A stretch of 64,000 bases of DNA from positions 53,645,535 through 53,709,534 of the forward strand of contig OW388300.1 in assembly GCA_936450465.1 (NCBI GenBank), read 5' to 3'. Positions 1-10,296 of the stretch are shown here, one piece after another. The translations under genes were made by a program, and so were the position numbers. Below the pieces are notes generated by a model. That model was not told where the DNA came from. It searched no databases and saw nothing but the letters and a program-made list of their open reading frames with translations. How positions within the stretch are numbered: the stretch's first letter is position 1; the number at the start of each line of letters is the position of its first letter. This stretch comes from Gibbula magus. Its lineage: Eukaryota > Mollusca > Gastropoda > Trochida > Trochidae.

Positions 1-720
1 ATGTCTACTATTCTGTAGTGTGTATCATGTCGAGTTGTATTCTGATGTTTTGTGAATCAGATCGAACTGTGTCCTACTGTGTTGTGCATTATGTCGAGTA
101 GTATCCTGCTATATTGTGGGTTATGTCGAGTTGTATCCTGCTATAGTGTGGGTTATGTCGAGTTGTATCCTGCTTTATTGTGGGTTATGTCGAGTTGTAT
201 CCTGCTATATTGTGGGTTATGTCGAGTTGTATCCTGCTATATTGTGGGTTATGTCGAGTTGTATCCTGCTATATTGTGGGTTATGTCGAGTTGTATCCTG
301 CTATAGTGTGGGTTATGTCGAGTTGTATCCTGCTTTATTGTGGGTTATGTCGAGTTGTATCCTGCTATATTGTGGGTTATGTCGAGTTGTATCCTGCTAT
401 ATTGTGGGTTATGTCGAGTTGTATCCTGCTTTATTGTGGGCTATGTGAAGTTGTATCCTGCTTTATTGTGGGTTATGTCGAGTTGTATCCTGCTTTATTG
501 TGGGTTATGTCGAGTTGTATCCTGCTATAGTGTGGGTTATGTCGAGTTGTATCCTGTATTGTGAATCATTTCGAGTTATATCTTATTGTGTTGTGAATCA
601 TTTCGAGTTGTATCTTATTGTGTTGTGAATCATTTCGAGTTGTATCTTATTGTGTTGTGAATCATTTCGAGTTGTATCTTATTGTGTTGTGAATCATTTC
701 GAGTTGTATCCCGCAGTATT
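1..720. repeat. 32-bp tandem satellite, two subtypes
   Basis: About 22 head-to-tail units of 32 bp fill the left edge, so the array probably continues outside the window. Positions up to about 555 use one subtype (core GGGTTATGTCGAGTTGTATC). From about 556 to 720 a second subtype takes over (core GAATCATTTCGAGTTGTATC). The two share TCGAGTTGTATC and clearly have one origin. Because 32 is not a multiple of three, open frames through the array cycle through all three phases; the 74-116 residue frames here are repeat artefacts, not genes. Confidence 0.95.
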
Positions 721-882
721 TTGTATCATTTTGTGGATACAAAGAAATGATAATCACCGGTCACTTTTCATAGCCCACTCTCAACTTGTCCGCTTATATG
801 ACCATATGTTTATACCTTAGATAAGATGCAAGCTTTCACATCTTGAAACTTAGACAGGTTTCTTTTCGGAATGGACTTTTAC

Positions 883-1322
883 CCGAGTGAATATATGCAA
901 AAACGGTCTCTTTTTAAGAGTTTTCTCAGTCCTTAGGCCACGGGTTGAGGGCCCGATTTTCTTTTTCCGCTTTTGCCTGCGTTTGTTTTTGGGTAGTACG
1001 AGTTTGACGACGCGGCCGCACCTTCTGCAGTCGACGCGGAGCAGGAGACGTCCCTGGGGCGGCTCCACCAGAGTCTGGACCAGACTGATAGGCAGGCTCA
1101 GTTTCTGCCAGCGACTCCGTCTCACCTTGGTCCTCATATAGGTGAGTAGAGAGTGTCTGCCGCCCCTCTGTTCGAACACCTTCAGCACTACCCGCTTGCT
1201 CTTCTTGTTCCGTCCACGCTTCTTCACAAGCACCCACAGATTAGCACTCACTACCTCCAGGTCTTTTTTGTCACTCCCAGTGTTCACAACAAACTCAAGG
1301 ATGCTCGAGTCATCTCTCTTTC
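883..1322 (-). CDS. Activin/inhibin-beta-like TGF-beta ligand, propeptide exon 2 (partial gene)
   Basis: Second coding exon of a secreted TGF-beta superfamily precursor. On the minus strand a clean acceptor (TGTTTCAG, AG at 1324-1323) is followed by 440 nt in frame. The start of the exon completes the split Gly codon left by exon 1. The protein reads KRDDSSILEFVVN, then ANLWVLVKKRGR, a position equivalent to the AEVWLFLKV-type strand of activin propeptides. Next come RRSRWQKLSLPISLVQTL, a CRRC pair, a basic KNKRRQKRKKK run and RPFLHIFTR. This order of hydrophobic strand, Trp-containing amphipathic segment, Cys pair, basic stretch and RPFL is the activin/inhibin-beta propeptide pattern. I end the exon at a GTAAAA donor (882-881), which leaves phase 0; the open frame otherwise runs on to a stop at 850. 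The furin site and the cystine-knot ligand domain are absent and must be in a further exon beyond position 1. Propeptides of this kind chaperone dimer assembly and are cleaved off. The subfamily (activin versus a myostatin-like ligand) cannot be settled without the mature domain. Confidence 0.8.
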
Positions 1323-1572
1323 CTGAAACAGTGAAGTATCCGTTGCTCATTTTCAAATATCACCATAGCAACGAGCCGAAATGATACAGGGAACTGACAC
1401 TTGAGGGATGTTAAGAAAATGCACATCTTCGATTGTAGCATTTGCGAGATTCATCGTTATACAATATCCAAAAAAATATTTGTGCTTATTCCGTTAGCCA
1501 GATGTTTTAAACTTTAAGTGATATGGGAAGGCAATATACCAAATTTGGTGAGGATTGATCAAGTAGTTAGAG

Positions 1573-2156
1573 CAGGCCTACCAAAGAAAAAAACGAATTG
1601 CAACGGAAAGAATCGAAATGCATACAGAAAGAAACGAATTTGCACCGTAAATAAGCGATACGGAATGAAAAGACTCGAATCCACACACAAATGAGACGAT
1701 CAGCATTTAAAAATACACGAGGACGCAAAATGAAAGACGCGAAGCGCAACACTGTGACAACTCATGCGCTGTCCAATTAAAACATGGCGGATAAAAGTTT
1801 GACCCCGTCGCCTGGGAAGTTGAAATGCCTTTTCTGCTTCTTACATCTCATTTCATGATGTTTTATGAATTAAAGAAGGGTGGAAATGGTTTACTAAAAT
1901 GTTCATGAAATAAATAGACAGCCTTCATCACATCGGAGAAATGTCATGTTTTGGTTACTGAGCATGCGCAGTCACAGTGTTGCGCTTCGCGTCTTTGATT
2001 TCGCGTCCTCGTGTATTTATAATCGCTGATCGTCTCATTTGTGTGCAGGTTCGCGTCTTTTCATTCCGTATCGCTTATTTACGATGCAAATTCGATTCTT
2101 TCTGTATGCATTTCGATTCTTTCCGTTGCAATTCGCTTTTTTCTTTGGTAGGCCTG
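1573..2156. mobile_element. 584-bp foldback MITE with ~195-bp inverted arms, TSD TAGAG
   Basis: The left arm runs from 1573 (CAGGCCTACCAAAG...) to about 1768, and the right arm from about 1961 to 2156 (...CTTTGGTAGGCCTG). The arms are near-perfect reverse complements; short open frames in the two arms translate to nearly the same peptide on opposite strands, as expected. The direct repeat TAGAG flanks the element at 1568-1572 and 2157-2161. Removing the element and one TAGAG restores a continuous copy of the surrounding dispersed repeat (AAGTAGTTAGAGGTCTGCTC). No transposase frame is present. The superfamily is not assigned: a 5-bp duplication with long palindromic arms is not diagnostic. Confidence 0.9.
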
Positions 2157-2161
2157 TAGAG

Positions 2162-2530
2162 GTCTGCTCTTGAAACACATCATACCCTTTAAATAGACAA
2201 ACCTCAAGTTGTTGCCATGGAAACAGAAAAATTATAATATTTCCAAAAAGCTATAGCCTCCAAAAGACAAATCTACACGGTATATATACACCAAATTTGG
2301 TGGAGATTGATCAAGTAGTTTTAGAGTTCTCCTCCGGAAACAAACCCTTCTCGTTAAATAGAAACAGTCCAAAGTGTTACCATGGAAATAGAAAACAAAT
2401 TTTAAAAGCTGATAGCTGTATACAAAATTTGGTGAAGATTGTTCAAGTAGTTTCAAAAGTATGCTCCGGAAACAATGGGGACGCCGACGCCGACGGAAAC
2501 TCAACGAAAAATAGTGTGCCTACCGACACT
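2162..2530 (+). repeat. Dispersed ~130-150-bp repeat, tandem copies (CAAATTTGGTG family)
   Basis: Degenerate units share CCATGGAAA, then CAAATTTGGTG(A/G)AGATTG, CAAGTAGTTT and a CTCCGGAAAC-like stretch. Full units are visible around 2196-2340 and 2341-2480. A third is split by the MITE (about 1500-1572 plus 2162-2195). Divergence between units is high, so this is an older layer than the MITE. It is non-coding, and its function is unknown. Confidence 0.7.
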
Positions 2531-2638
2531 TCGGGGAGAAACGTAATAACCATACGTATCAGTGAGGAGTGATAACGCCAATGTCAAAATCGTATTATAT
2601 ACAACTTGTATACGGGGTCTGATAAACTAAGCACATAC

Positions 2639-2957
2639 CGATGGTTTTTGAGAAGCTTATGATCTCTTCCTTCTCCTCCAAGTGGACAGGCTGGTCAGCA
2701 TGCTGTCTGCTAGCCGTCTCGTCCCCCGCCACCCTGTCTGGGCTCACCACTCTTCCAGCACGCAGCGCCGTCTCAATGCGCACCCGGATCATCTGCAGAC
2801 GCTTCAGTTGCTCGATGTCCTTGCTAAGGGCTCGGTGACACTCGGAGCAGTTCTTGAAGTTGCGGGGTAGATTGAAGGCGGAAACGCTTCCCATTAGCGC
2901 TATGAGGAGCGCCGTCCAGTACAGCACTCTTGGTCTCAGCGGCCAGCTACTGCCCAT
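2639..2957 (-). CDS. Activin/inhibin-beta-like TGF-beta ligand, exon 1 with signal peptide
   Basis: First coding exon of the same gene. The ATG at 2957 sits in a strong Kozak context (ACCATGG). The first 27 residues form a signal peptide: a basic start, the hydrophobic core VLYWTALLIALMGS, and a likely cleavage after SVSA. The mature propeptide starts with a CSEC pair (residues 37 and 40) followed by a Lys/Arg-rich helix (IEQLKRLQMIRVRIETAL). This matches the CxxC plus VEAVKRHIL-type helix that opens activin and inhibin-beta propeptides. After a polar linker the exon closes with EEIISFSKTI, equivalent to the EIITFAE motif. The exon ends ATCG at 2639, followed by the donor GTATGT. Phase 1 here matches exon 2 exactly, giving 253 uninterrupted codons (319 + 440 nt). 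The product would be secreted and act through type I/II receptor kinases and SMADs; that is family knowledge, not visible here. A possible 5'UTR splice acceptor (TTGCAG) lies about 50 nt upstream of the ATG. Confidence 0.82.
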
Positions 2958-5162
2958 GGTAGACGGGCCGTGCTAGCACCTGATGTCGCCGCTACACACA
3001 CCTGCAACACGTCACATGGACATCTTGGAGCTTGATAGAGCATGGGAGAAAATCAAAATTAACATATTGAATCTTCTAGCATATTACACATATTATACAC
3101 ATAAACATATTAATCACTGTGGTCAGAAACATATCACACGTCGTGTATCTTCACAATAAAGAAGTTGTTATCCGGGAGTTCTTGTTTTCTTATGTCTTCC
3201 ACTTCTACAAGCCCTTAAAAGAAACCTGTAATGGGTCAAAATAACGACCTACATTTATGAACAGAAGATAACATAAACCAGGTCGTCGTCGCATTTTTGT
3301 ATTGCCCGAGCGAGAGCAAGGACACTAGATACATGTTGTAGGTTTACTCCGGTTTGCTTCCAAAAGAAAGAAGTTCATAGTTGAATGCTTGATGGCAACT
3401 AATGGAATTCAACAAATTTGCAGAACAGCATTTACATGACATTCCTTTTATCTCATGTTAATTAGTTTTAGACATGACAAAATCCCAGACGCAAAGGACA
3501 AGACATTACTATGATGGTCAAATGGTAAAGTAAGAAGAAACATTATACACATAGAGAAACACGTTAATCATCTCCAAATTTTAAACTAGATGCTGTGACA
3601 ATACTACGATAAAATTTTAAACGAAATGCTGTGACCTCCAAATTTTAAACTAAATGTTGTGACCTCCAACTTTTAAACTATATAATTTGGAATTTCCTTT
3701 GAGATTATTTTAAGTGAAATCCGTTTCTCTCTGATTAGATTTCCTTATAAGGCAATTTTTATCAAATTTGCAATTTTCAAAATCAAGGGCGTATAATGAT
3801 TCAAATGTCAGTTTATTCATTATTCACTAAGACTTCACAATATAAAACACGACACCAGGATCTCTCATCGCGAGTTAACGGACTTTTTACAGAGATAATT
3901 TTAATACTAGGAAATTTTGAAATAATGATGTATATAATTCAGAGGGTGGGGCTTGTAAAAATTTGATAAATTTGAAAAACATCATTTGAGTGCCTGCAAA
4001 ATATTTCAATGTTGGTCCACAAACAACAGATGCCTTCATGCATGCATGCCCTCATTCACGCTTGCATATACTCAGAGAATGAAACGGTTTTAAACTTCCC
4101 AAATACTCTGCATAACGGTATTAACCAAGCAAATGAAAATATTGTCCAATATCCCATTCTGTCTCTGCAGGTACTTGTACGGCGTACACAGCATGTGTAA
4201 AAGGTCATTTGATGCAGGTCCACGAGTCACCTACACACAGACATGATACCGTCTCTCGGAGTTGCTTTATTGCATGTTGAGATCCACATCAACACCCGGA
4301 CATACTCTCCTATAACCTTCAACTTTATGTATAAATTAAAGATTTTAAAAACGTAATTTTCGCTTTGAAAAGCAAGTCTCATAATGTAAGAAGTATCAAA
4401 GACATACGGGGTTATTCGAGACATTTCAATGACAACTCTTAGCCTACTGTGCCTTGACTTAAGCCCCTTAATGGAGCCAGGTATGGCTGAGAAAGGTGAA
4501 TAAAACTAGGCTACCCAGTGTTGCTGTACTGATGAACGACACGGTACTGATCACCTTGTATAGCGTCAACTTCCCTAGTGGGATTTAATGCATATATGTA
4601 TATAACTATTTTTTTATGTATATGAACCGACATTTTTTCAAGCCCCAAGCGATGTCGGTTCTGGAGGTACAATATAGGTATATAAGCCTAATTGCTGTTC
4701 TCCTCCAAAATGACTTCTTGTTTAACTTTTGTAAACTGGCCTTAGAAGTAGCGTCTGCAGTCAAAATTGCCTCTAATTTCAATGGATGTGTACACAAAAG
4801 GATGCTTGGTATTGAGACGCACTGCTTGAAGGGGGCGCTGCCAAGAGGACAGAAGAGCAGAGGTGAAACCGCTCCCAGTAGGGAACTTGTTTACCTCGGT
4901 AGCTCTCTGCGGACCTGTTTGAGAAGGCACCCGGATGATCTTGGTCTATTGTGAACAAGGTACAGAATGTTTATCATTGCACAAGGTCAGCCAGAATCAT
5001 CGAAGCCTAAAGGAACCCGCGACGTCACCTACCGCACTCGCACTCTTCAATCAGCGGTGTACAGAGCATCCCAGGGTGCAAACTGTCCCTAGAAACGTTC
5101 TGGGGGAGGAGTCTGATGAGACTTATCACACACCTGATTACATTTTGTTTTATGAGTCTAAT
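2958..5162. other. Non-coding upstream region, with a small 27-bp repeat cluster
   Basis: This is AT-rich unique sequence upstream of the activin-like ATG. At about 3571-3690 four short degenerate units share TTTTAAACTA and TGTGACCTCCAA. No frame here has coding character; the 112-residue frame at 4616-4954 matches nothing I recognise and lacks splice support. The activin-like promoter and 5'UTR may lie here, but I see no specific element that fixes them. Confidence 0.5.
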
Positions 5163-6750
5163 GTAGCCAGGATGATGAGGGTAGTATAACCAGGATGATG
5201 AGGGTAATGTAACCAGGATGATGAGGGTAATGTAACCAGGATGATGAGGGTAGTGTAACCAGGATGATGAGGGAAGTATAACCAGGATGATGAGGGTAAT
5301 GTAACCAGGATGATGAGGGTATTGTAACCAGGATGATGAGGGTAATGTAACCAGGATGATGAGGGTAGTGTAACCAGGATGATGAGGGTAATGTAACCAG
5401 GATGATGAGGGTAATGTAACCAGGATGATGAGGGTAATGTAACCAGGATGATGAGGGTAATGTAACCAGGATGATGAGGGTAGTGTAACCAGGATGATGA
5501 GGGTAGTATAACCAGGATGATGAGGGTAGTGTAACCAGGATGATGAGGGTAATGTAACCAGGATGATGAGGGTAGTGTAACCAGGATGATGAGGGTAATG
5601 TAACCAGGATGATGAGGGTAATGTAACCAGGATGATGAGGGTAATGTAACCAGGATGATGAGGGTAGTGTATCCAGGATGATGAGGGTAGTGTAACCAGG
5701 ATGATGAGGGTAGTATAACCAGGATGATGAGGGTAATGTAACCAGGATGATGAGGGTAATGTAACCAGGATGATGAGGGTAGTGTAACCAGGATGATGAG
5801 GGTAGTATAACCAGGATGATGAGGGTAATGTAACCAGGATGATGAGGGTAATGTAACCAGGATGATGAGGGTAATGTAACCAGGATGATGAGGGTAGTGT
5901 ATCCAGGATGATGAGGGTAGTGTAACCAGGATGATGAGGGTAGTATAACCAGGATGATGAGGGTAGTGTAACCAGGATGATGAGGGTAATGTAACCAGGA
6001 TGGTGAGGGTAGTATAACCAGGATGATGAGGGTAATGTAACCAGGATGATGAGGGTAATGTAACCAGGATGATGAGGGTAATGTTACCAGGATGATGAGG
6101 ATATTGTAACCAGGATGATGAGGGTAATGTTACCAGGATGATGAGGGTATTGTAACCAGGATGATGAGGGTAATGTAACCAGGATGATGAGGGTATTGTA
6201 ACCAGGATGATGAGGGTAATGTTACCAGGATGATGAGGGTAGTATAACCAGGATGATGAGGGTAATGTAACCGGGATGATGAGGGTAGTATAACCAGGAT
6301 GATGAGGGTAATGTAACCAGGATGATGAGGGTAGTATAACCAGGATGATGAGGGTAGTATAACCAGAATGATGAGGGTAATGTAACCAGGATGATGAGGG
6401 TAATGTAACCAGGATGATTAGGGTAATGTAACCAGGATGATGAGGGTAGTGTAACCAGGATGATGAGGGTAGTATAACCAGGATGATGAGGGTAGTATAA
6501 CCAGGATGATTAGGGTAATGTAACCAGGATGATGAGGGTAATGTAACCAGGATGGTGAGGGTAGTATAACCAGGATGATGAGGGTAGTGTAACCAGGATG
6601 ATGAGGGTAGTGTAACCAGGATGATGAGGGTAGTATAACCAGGATGATGAGGGTAATGTAACCAGGATGATGAGGGTAGTGTAACCAGGATGATGAGGGT
6701 AATGTAACCAGGATGATGAGGGTAGTATAACCAGGATGATGAGGGTAGTG
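5163..6750. repeat. 23-bp minisatellite, ~69 units
   Basis: Unit AACCAGGATGATGAGGGTA followed by ATGT, GTGT, GTAT or TTGT. The four-base tail is the main variable site, and a few units carry single changes (ATTAGGG, ATGGTGAGG). The array is almost strictly tandem over 1.6 kb. The minus-strand 118-residue frame inside it is repeat-derived. Confidence 0.97.
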
Positions 6751-7760
6751 TGTCACATGGAGCCCCGTCCCCACTAGATCACAGGCCTAGGGTGTCACAT
6801 GGAGCCCCGTCCCCACTGGATCACAGGTCTAGGGTGTCACATGGAGCCCCGTCCCCACTAGATCACAGGCCTAGGGTGTCACATGGAGCCCCGTCCCCAC
6901 TGGATCACAGGTCTAGGGTGTCACATGGAGCCCCGTCCCCACTAGATCACAGGCCTAGGGTGTCACATGGAGCCCCGTCCCCACTAGATCACAGGCCTAG
7001 GGTGTCACATGGAGCCCCGTCCCCACTAGATCACAGGCCTGAGATGTCACGTCACCACTGGATCACAGGTCTAGGGTGTCACATGGAGCCCCGTCCCCAC
7101 TAGATCACAGGCCTAGGGTGTCACATGGAGCCCCGTCCCCACTAGATCACAGGCCTAGGGTGTCACATGGAGCCCCGTCCCCACTGGATCACAGGTCTAG
7201 GGTGTCACATGGAGCCCCGTCCCCACTAGATCACAGGCCTAGGGTGTCACATGGAGCCCCGTCCCCACTAGATCACAGGCCTAGGGTGTCACATGGAGCC
7301 CCGTCCCCACTAGATCACAGGCCTAGGGTGTCACATGGAGCCCCGTCCCCACTGGATCACAGGTCTAGGGTGTCACATGGAGCCCCGTCCCCACTAGATC
7401 ACAGGCCTAGGGTGTCACATGGAGCCCCGTCCCCACTGGATCACAGGTCTAGGGTGTCACATGGAGCCCCGTCCCCACTAGATCACAGGCCTAGGGTGTC
7501 ACATGGAGCCCCGTCCCCACTAGATCACAGGTCTAGGGTGTCACATGGAGCCCCGTCACCACTAGATCACAGGCCTAGGGTGTCACATGGAGCCCCGTCC
7601 CCACTAGATCACAGGCCTAGGGTGTCACATGGAGCCCCGTCCTCATTGGATCACAGGCCTAGGGTGTCACATGGAGCCCAGTCCTCACTGGATCACAGGC
7701 CTAAGGTGTCACAAGGAGCCCCGTCCTCACTGAATCACAGGCCTGAGATGTCACGTCACC
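6745..7760. repeat. 42-bp minisatellite, ~24 units, directly abutting the 23-bp array
   Basis: Unit GTGTCACATGGAGCCCCGTC followed by CCCACTRGATCACAGGYCTAGG. Two linked variants alternate: CTAGATCACAGGCCTAG and CTGGATCACAGGTCTAG, with one recombinant unit near 7520. One short 26-bp-type unit (GATGTCACGTCACCACTGG) interrupts the array at about 7042-7067. Because 42 is a multiple of three the array reads as SHGAPSPLDHRPRV repeats in one frame, giving spurious long open frames. Confidence 0.96.
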
Positions 7761-8300
7761 ACTGGATCAAACGGTTTCACGTCTCCACTGGATCACAAGA
7801 TGTCACGTCACCACTGGATCGCAGTGTGTCATGTCTCCACTGGATCACGAGATGTCACGTCACCACTGGATTACAGGTTGTCACGTCTTCACAGGATCAC
7901 AGGGTGTCACGCCACACTGGATCACAGGGTGTCACGCCACACTGGATCACAGGGTGTCACGTCACCACTGGATCACAGGGTGTCACGTCACCACTGGATT
8001 ACAGGGTGTCACGCAACACTGGATCACAGGTTGTCACGCCACACTGGATCACAGGGTGCCACGCCACACTGGATCACAGGGTGTCACGTCACCACTGGAT
8101 CACAGGGTGTCACGCCACACTGGATCACAGGGTGTCACGTCACCACTGGATCACAGGGTGTCACGCCACCACTGGATCACAGGGTGTCACGTCACCACTG
8201 GATCACAGGGTGTCACGTCACACTGGATCACACGGTGTCACGCCACACAGGATCACAGGGTGTCACGTCACCACTGGATCACAGGGTTCACATTGCAGGG
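7741..8300. repeat. 25/26-bp minisatellite related to the 42-bp array
   Basis: About 21 units of GGTGTCACGTCACCACTGG-ATCACAG (26 bp) or the 25-bp form with CGCCACACTGG. It shares GTGTCAC and CCACTGGATCACAGG with the 42-bp unit, which looks like the same unit carrying about 16 extra bases (ATGGAGCCCCGTCC). The right edge decays into unique sequence near 8290. Confidence 0.94.
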
Positions 8301-9292
8301 TGAGGTGAATCATATCAATTACAGCAATAACTGTGAATCCCCAGTCTGTATAATAACCATTCTACAGTAAAATTGTTTCACCCTCACTGAAGGTAACACG
8401 TTCTTAAAACATGTTTTTGGATTATAGGCCCAAGTTTAAAAAGGTTATATTTGGGATAACACTCCCTTTTTTAGGCCCAAGTTGTTTGATAACTTTACTT
8501 GCTATGCATGTATCTACATTTTTATAAATAATGTTAGTTTACATGCATACTGAAACAGATTGTAATCAATATTAAAGATACTTCCATGTGTGTACATGTT
8601 TATGATTACAGTTTGTAGTATAATATTATTCACACCTTCTTATTTTGTATATATAGTTTCTAAGCTATTAAGATGTAATGTGTTTTAGAATAAAGTGCAC
8701 TTGGCTTGCAAACAAGGGCCATATTTATTTCAAAAATGCACCATTAGTCCAGGTTACTTATTCATGTAACCTTTTAACCTACTAAACCACGTTGATAGGC
8801 CTTGTTTTACAGAGAGAGCACGCCCGTTATTCGAGTTAGACAAACATGTAGATTTCATCCCTAAACTGCTTACAAAGTGATGAGTCCAACTGCTTGAACA
8901 AAACAAGCAGGTTAAATAACGTGCACTGTTGACGTGTACTTATTCAACAATTCAAAATTCACACACTTTCAGAAATATTGGGTTAGACATCACGAACTTT
9001 TGTTATGAAAGGGTTCGTCTAATAAGTGCTAAAGCTGATGATCGAAGGATAAACATCTATTCCCTGGTTCAATGCTCTTTACAAACAACATTGGTCTACC
9101 AAATGTCCCATATTTAATAAACACTGAATACAAGAGACGTATTATGCTACCAAACATTAAATGACGTGAACTATAAATATGGAATACAATGCATCATATG
9201 CTCTTTGAGGAAGCACTCACGCGACTATACGTAAACATCACATCATATAGTCACGCACACATCACATAGTCATACACATCACATCTTATGAT
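8301..9292. other. Unique non-coding AT-rich stretch
   Basis: No gene, repeat family or RNA recognised. Just before the SINE (about 9180-9292) short CATCACAT/AGTCA motifs recur; these look like local simple sequence. Confidence 0.5.
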
Positions 9293-9302
9293 GTGTGAGG
9301 AA

Positions 9303-9612
9303 GAGATGAGGTGAGGTGAGTTGGGGTTTAACGCCGCTTTCAAGAGCATTTCACTGAAATCACGACTGCTAGTATTATTGCAGGGAGAAGACCCGCAACA
9401 CCATGTGGCTATGCATTATGGTGAAACCTGCGAGCATCGGCTGGAACTAGCAAATCATGGAAGGTACTGTGCTGAATTCAGTGTAGCATTGTACCTATGT
9501 AGAACAGTTCTCTACCGCAGACAAGTTAAAATTGCCGAGCCCCTGGCGGGATGCAAACCCCGGACCTCTTGATCTAAGGCTGAACGCGCTAACTACTGCG
9601 CTATCCCGCCCC
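9303..9612 (-). mobile_element. tRNA-derived SINE, complete, with 10-bp target duplication
   Basis: On the minus strand the element opens at 9612 with a tRNA-like head. It contains an A-box-like TAGCGCAGTAGTTAGCGCG and a B-box-like region GGTCCGGGGTTTGCATCCC, the internal RNA polymerase III promoter of tRNA-derived SINEs. A body follows that ends GTGAAATGCTCTTGAAAGCG, GCGTTAAACCCCAA, with a simple CTCACCTCACCTCATCTC tail at the 3' end. The direct repeat GTGTGAGGAA flanks it at 9293-9302 and 9613-9622. A headless relative lies at 17067-17297. Mobilisation would depend on a partner LINE; the partner is not known. Confidence 0.9.
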
Positions 9613-9622
9613 GTGTGAGGAA

Positions 9623-10190
9623 TAACTCACACGACTATACATACATATCGCATGTCAGCTCTTCAACCCTGCAGTTCACATGTGCATTTAATTCTCAATA
9701 TTTATTTATTAAAGATCTTTAGCTTCTAGCGATAATGCACATAGGCAATTTAGTTGATGTTATCGGTGGTATAATGTTTTTCTTCAAGTGGGAGAGACTG
9801 GCTGTTCTGTGTGTGATACACTGAGACATGCTGTTCTCCGCTCGCTGTTTATATTCTCTTCCCTTGCTACTCCAAGCTAGACCCAATCATGCGGACCATT
9901 GTCGCCGCTGTCCTCCTTTACGTCAATACACATATTGAGATAATAACTGCACGGTGGTAATATCGGGGGAGAGCGGGTACTTCAATTGCATACGAGTGCT
10001 AACAAAACAATAACATAGTTTATGTCGGTGAAAATACGGGCCGAGAACCGTAACACAGACTGCAGCACTAGAGTATGTTGCTGAGTGAACAGTGCCCACA
10101 TCCAATACAAACAGAGCTGTCTGTTCCTCCAGCAAGACCAAAGTAAGGTGGGCCACCCGTACACACTACACGCTATGATCTGACAAATAT
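9623..10190. other. Unique non-coding stretch
   Basis: No recognisable gene or element. The two overlapping 60-77-residue minus-strand frames here (9923-10164) have no known domain. Confidence 0.45.
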
Positions 10191-10208
10191 CTCTCTCTCT
10201 CTCATCTC

Positions 10209-10293
<85 letters not shown>
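10191..10293. repeat. (CT)n microsatellite
   Basis: About 100 bp of near-pure CT dinucleotides with two CATCT interruptions near the left end. Confidence 0.98.

Positions 10294-10296
<3 letters not shown>

Larger units (their letters stand above)
1323..2638 (-). other. Intron 1 of the activin-like gene, filled with nested repeats
   Basis: The 1,316-bp interval between the GTATGT donor (2638) and the TTTCAG acceptor (1323) is non-coding. It contains an older tandem dispersed repeat (about 1500-1572 and 2162-2530) and, inserted into that repeat, a foldback DNA transposon (1573-2156). The phase 1/phase 1 match across it supports its being a true intron. Confidence 0.75.

Noticed and set aside
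4616..4954. 112-codon open frame as a gene
   Set aside because: No domain recognised, ordinary AT-rich composition, overlapping frames on the other strand, no splice or promoter support.
7076..8308. 410-codon open frame (SHGAPSPLDHRP repeats)
   Set aside because: It lies wholly in the 42-bp and 25/26-bp minisatellites; 42 is a multiple of three, so a stop-free unit stays open. There is no start context, domain or splice signal.
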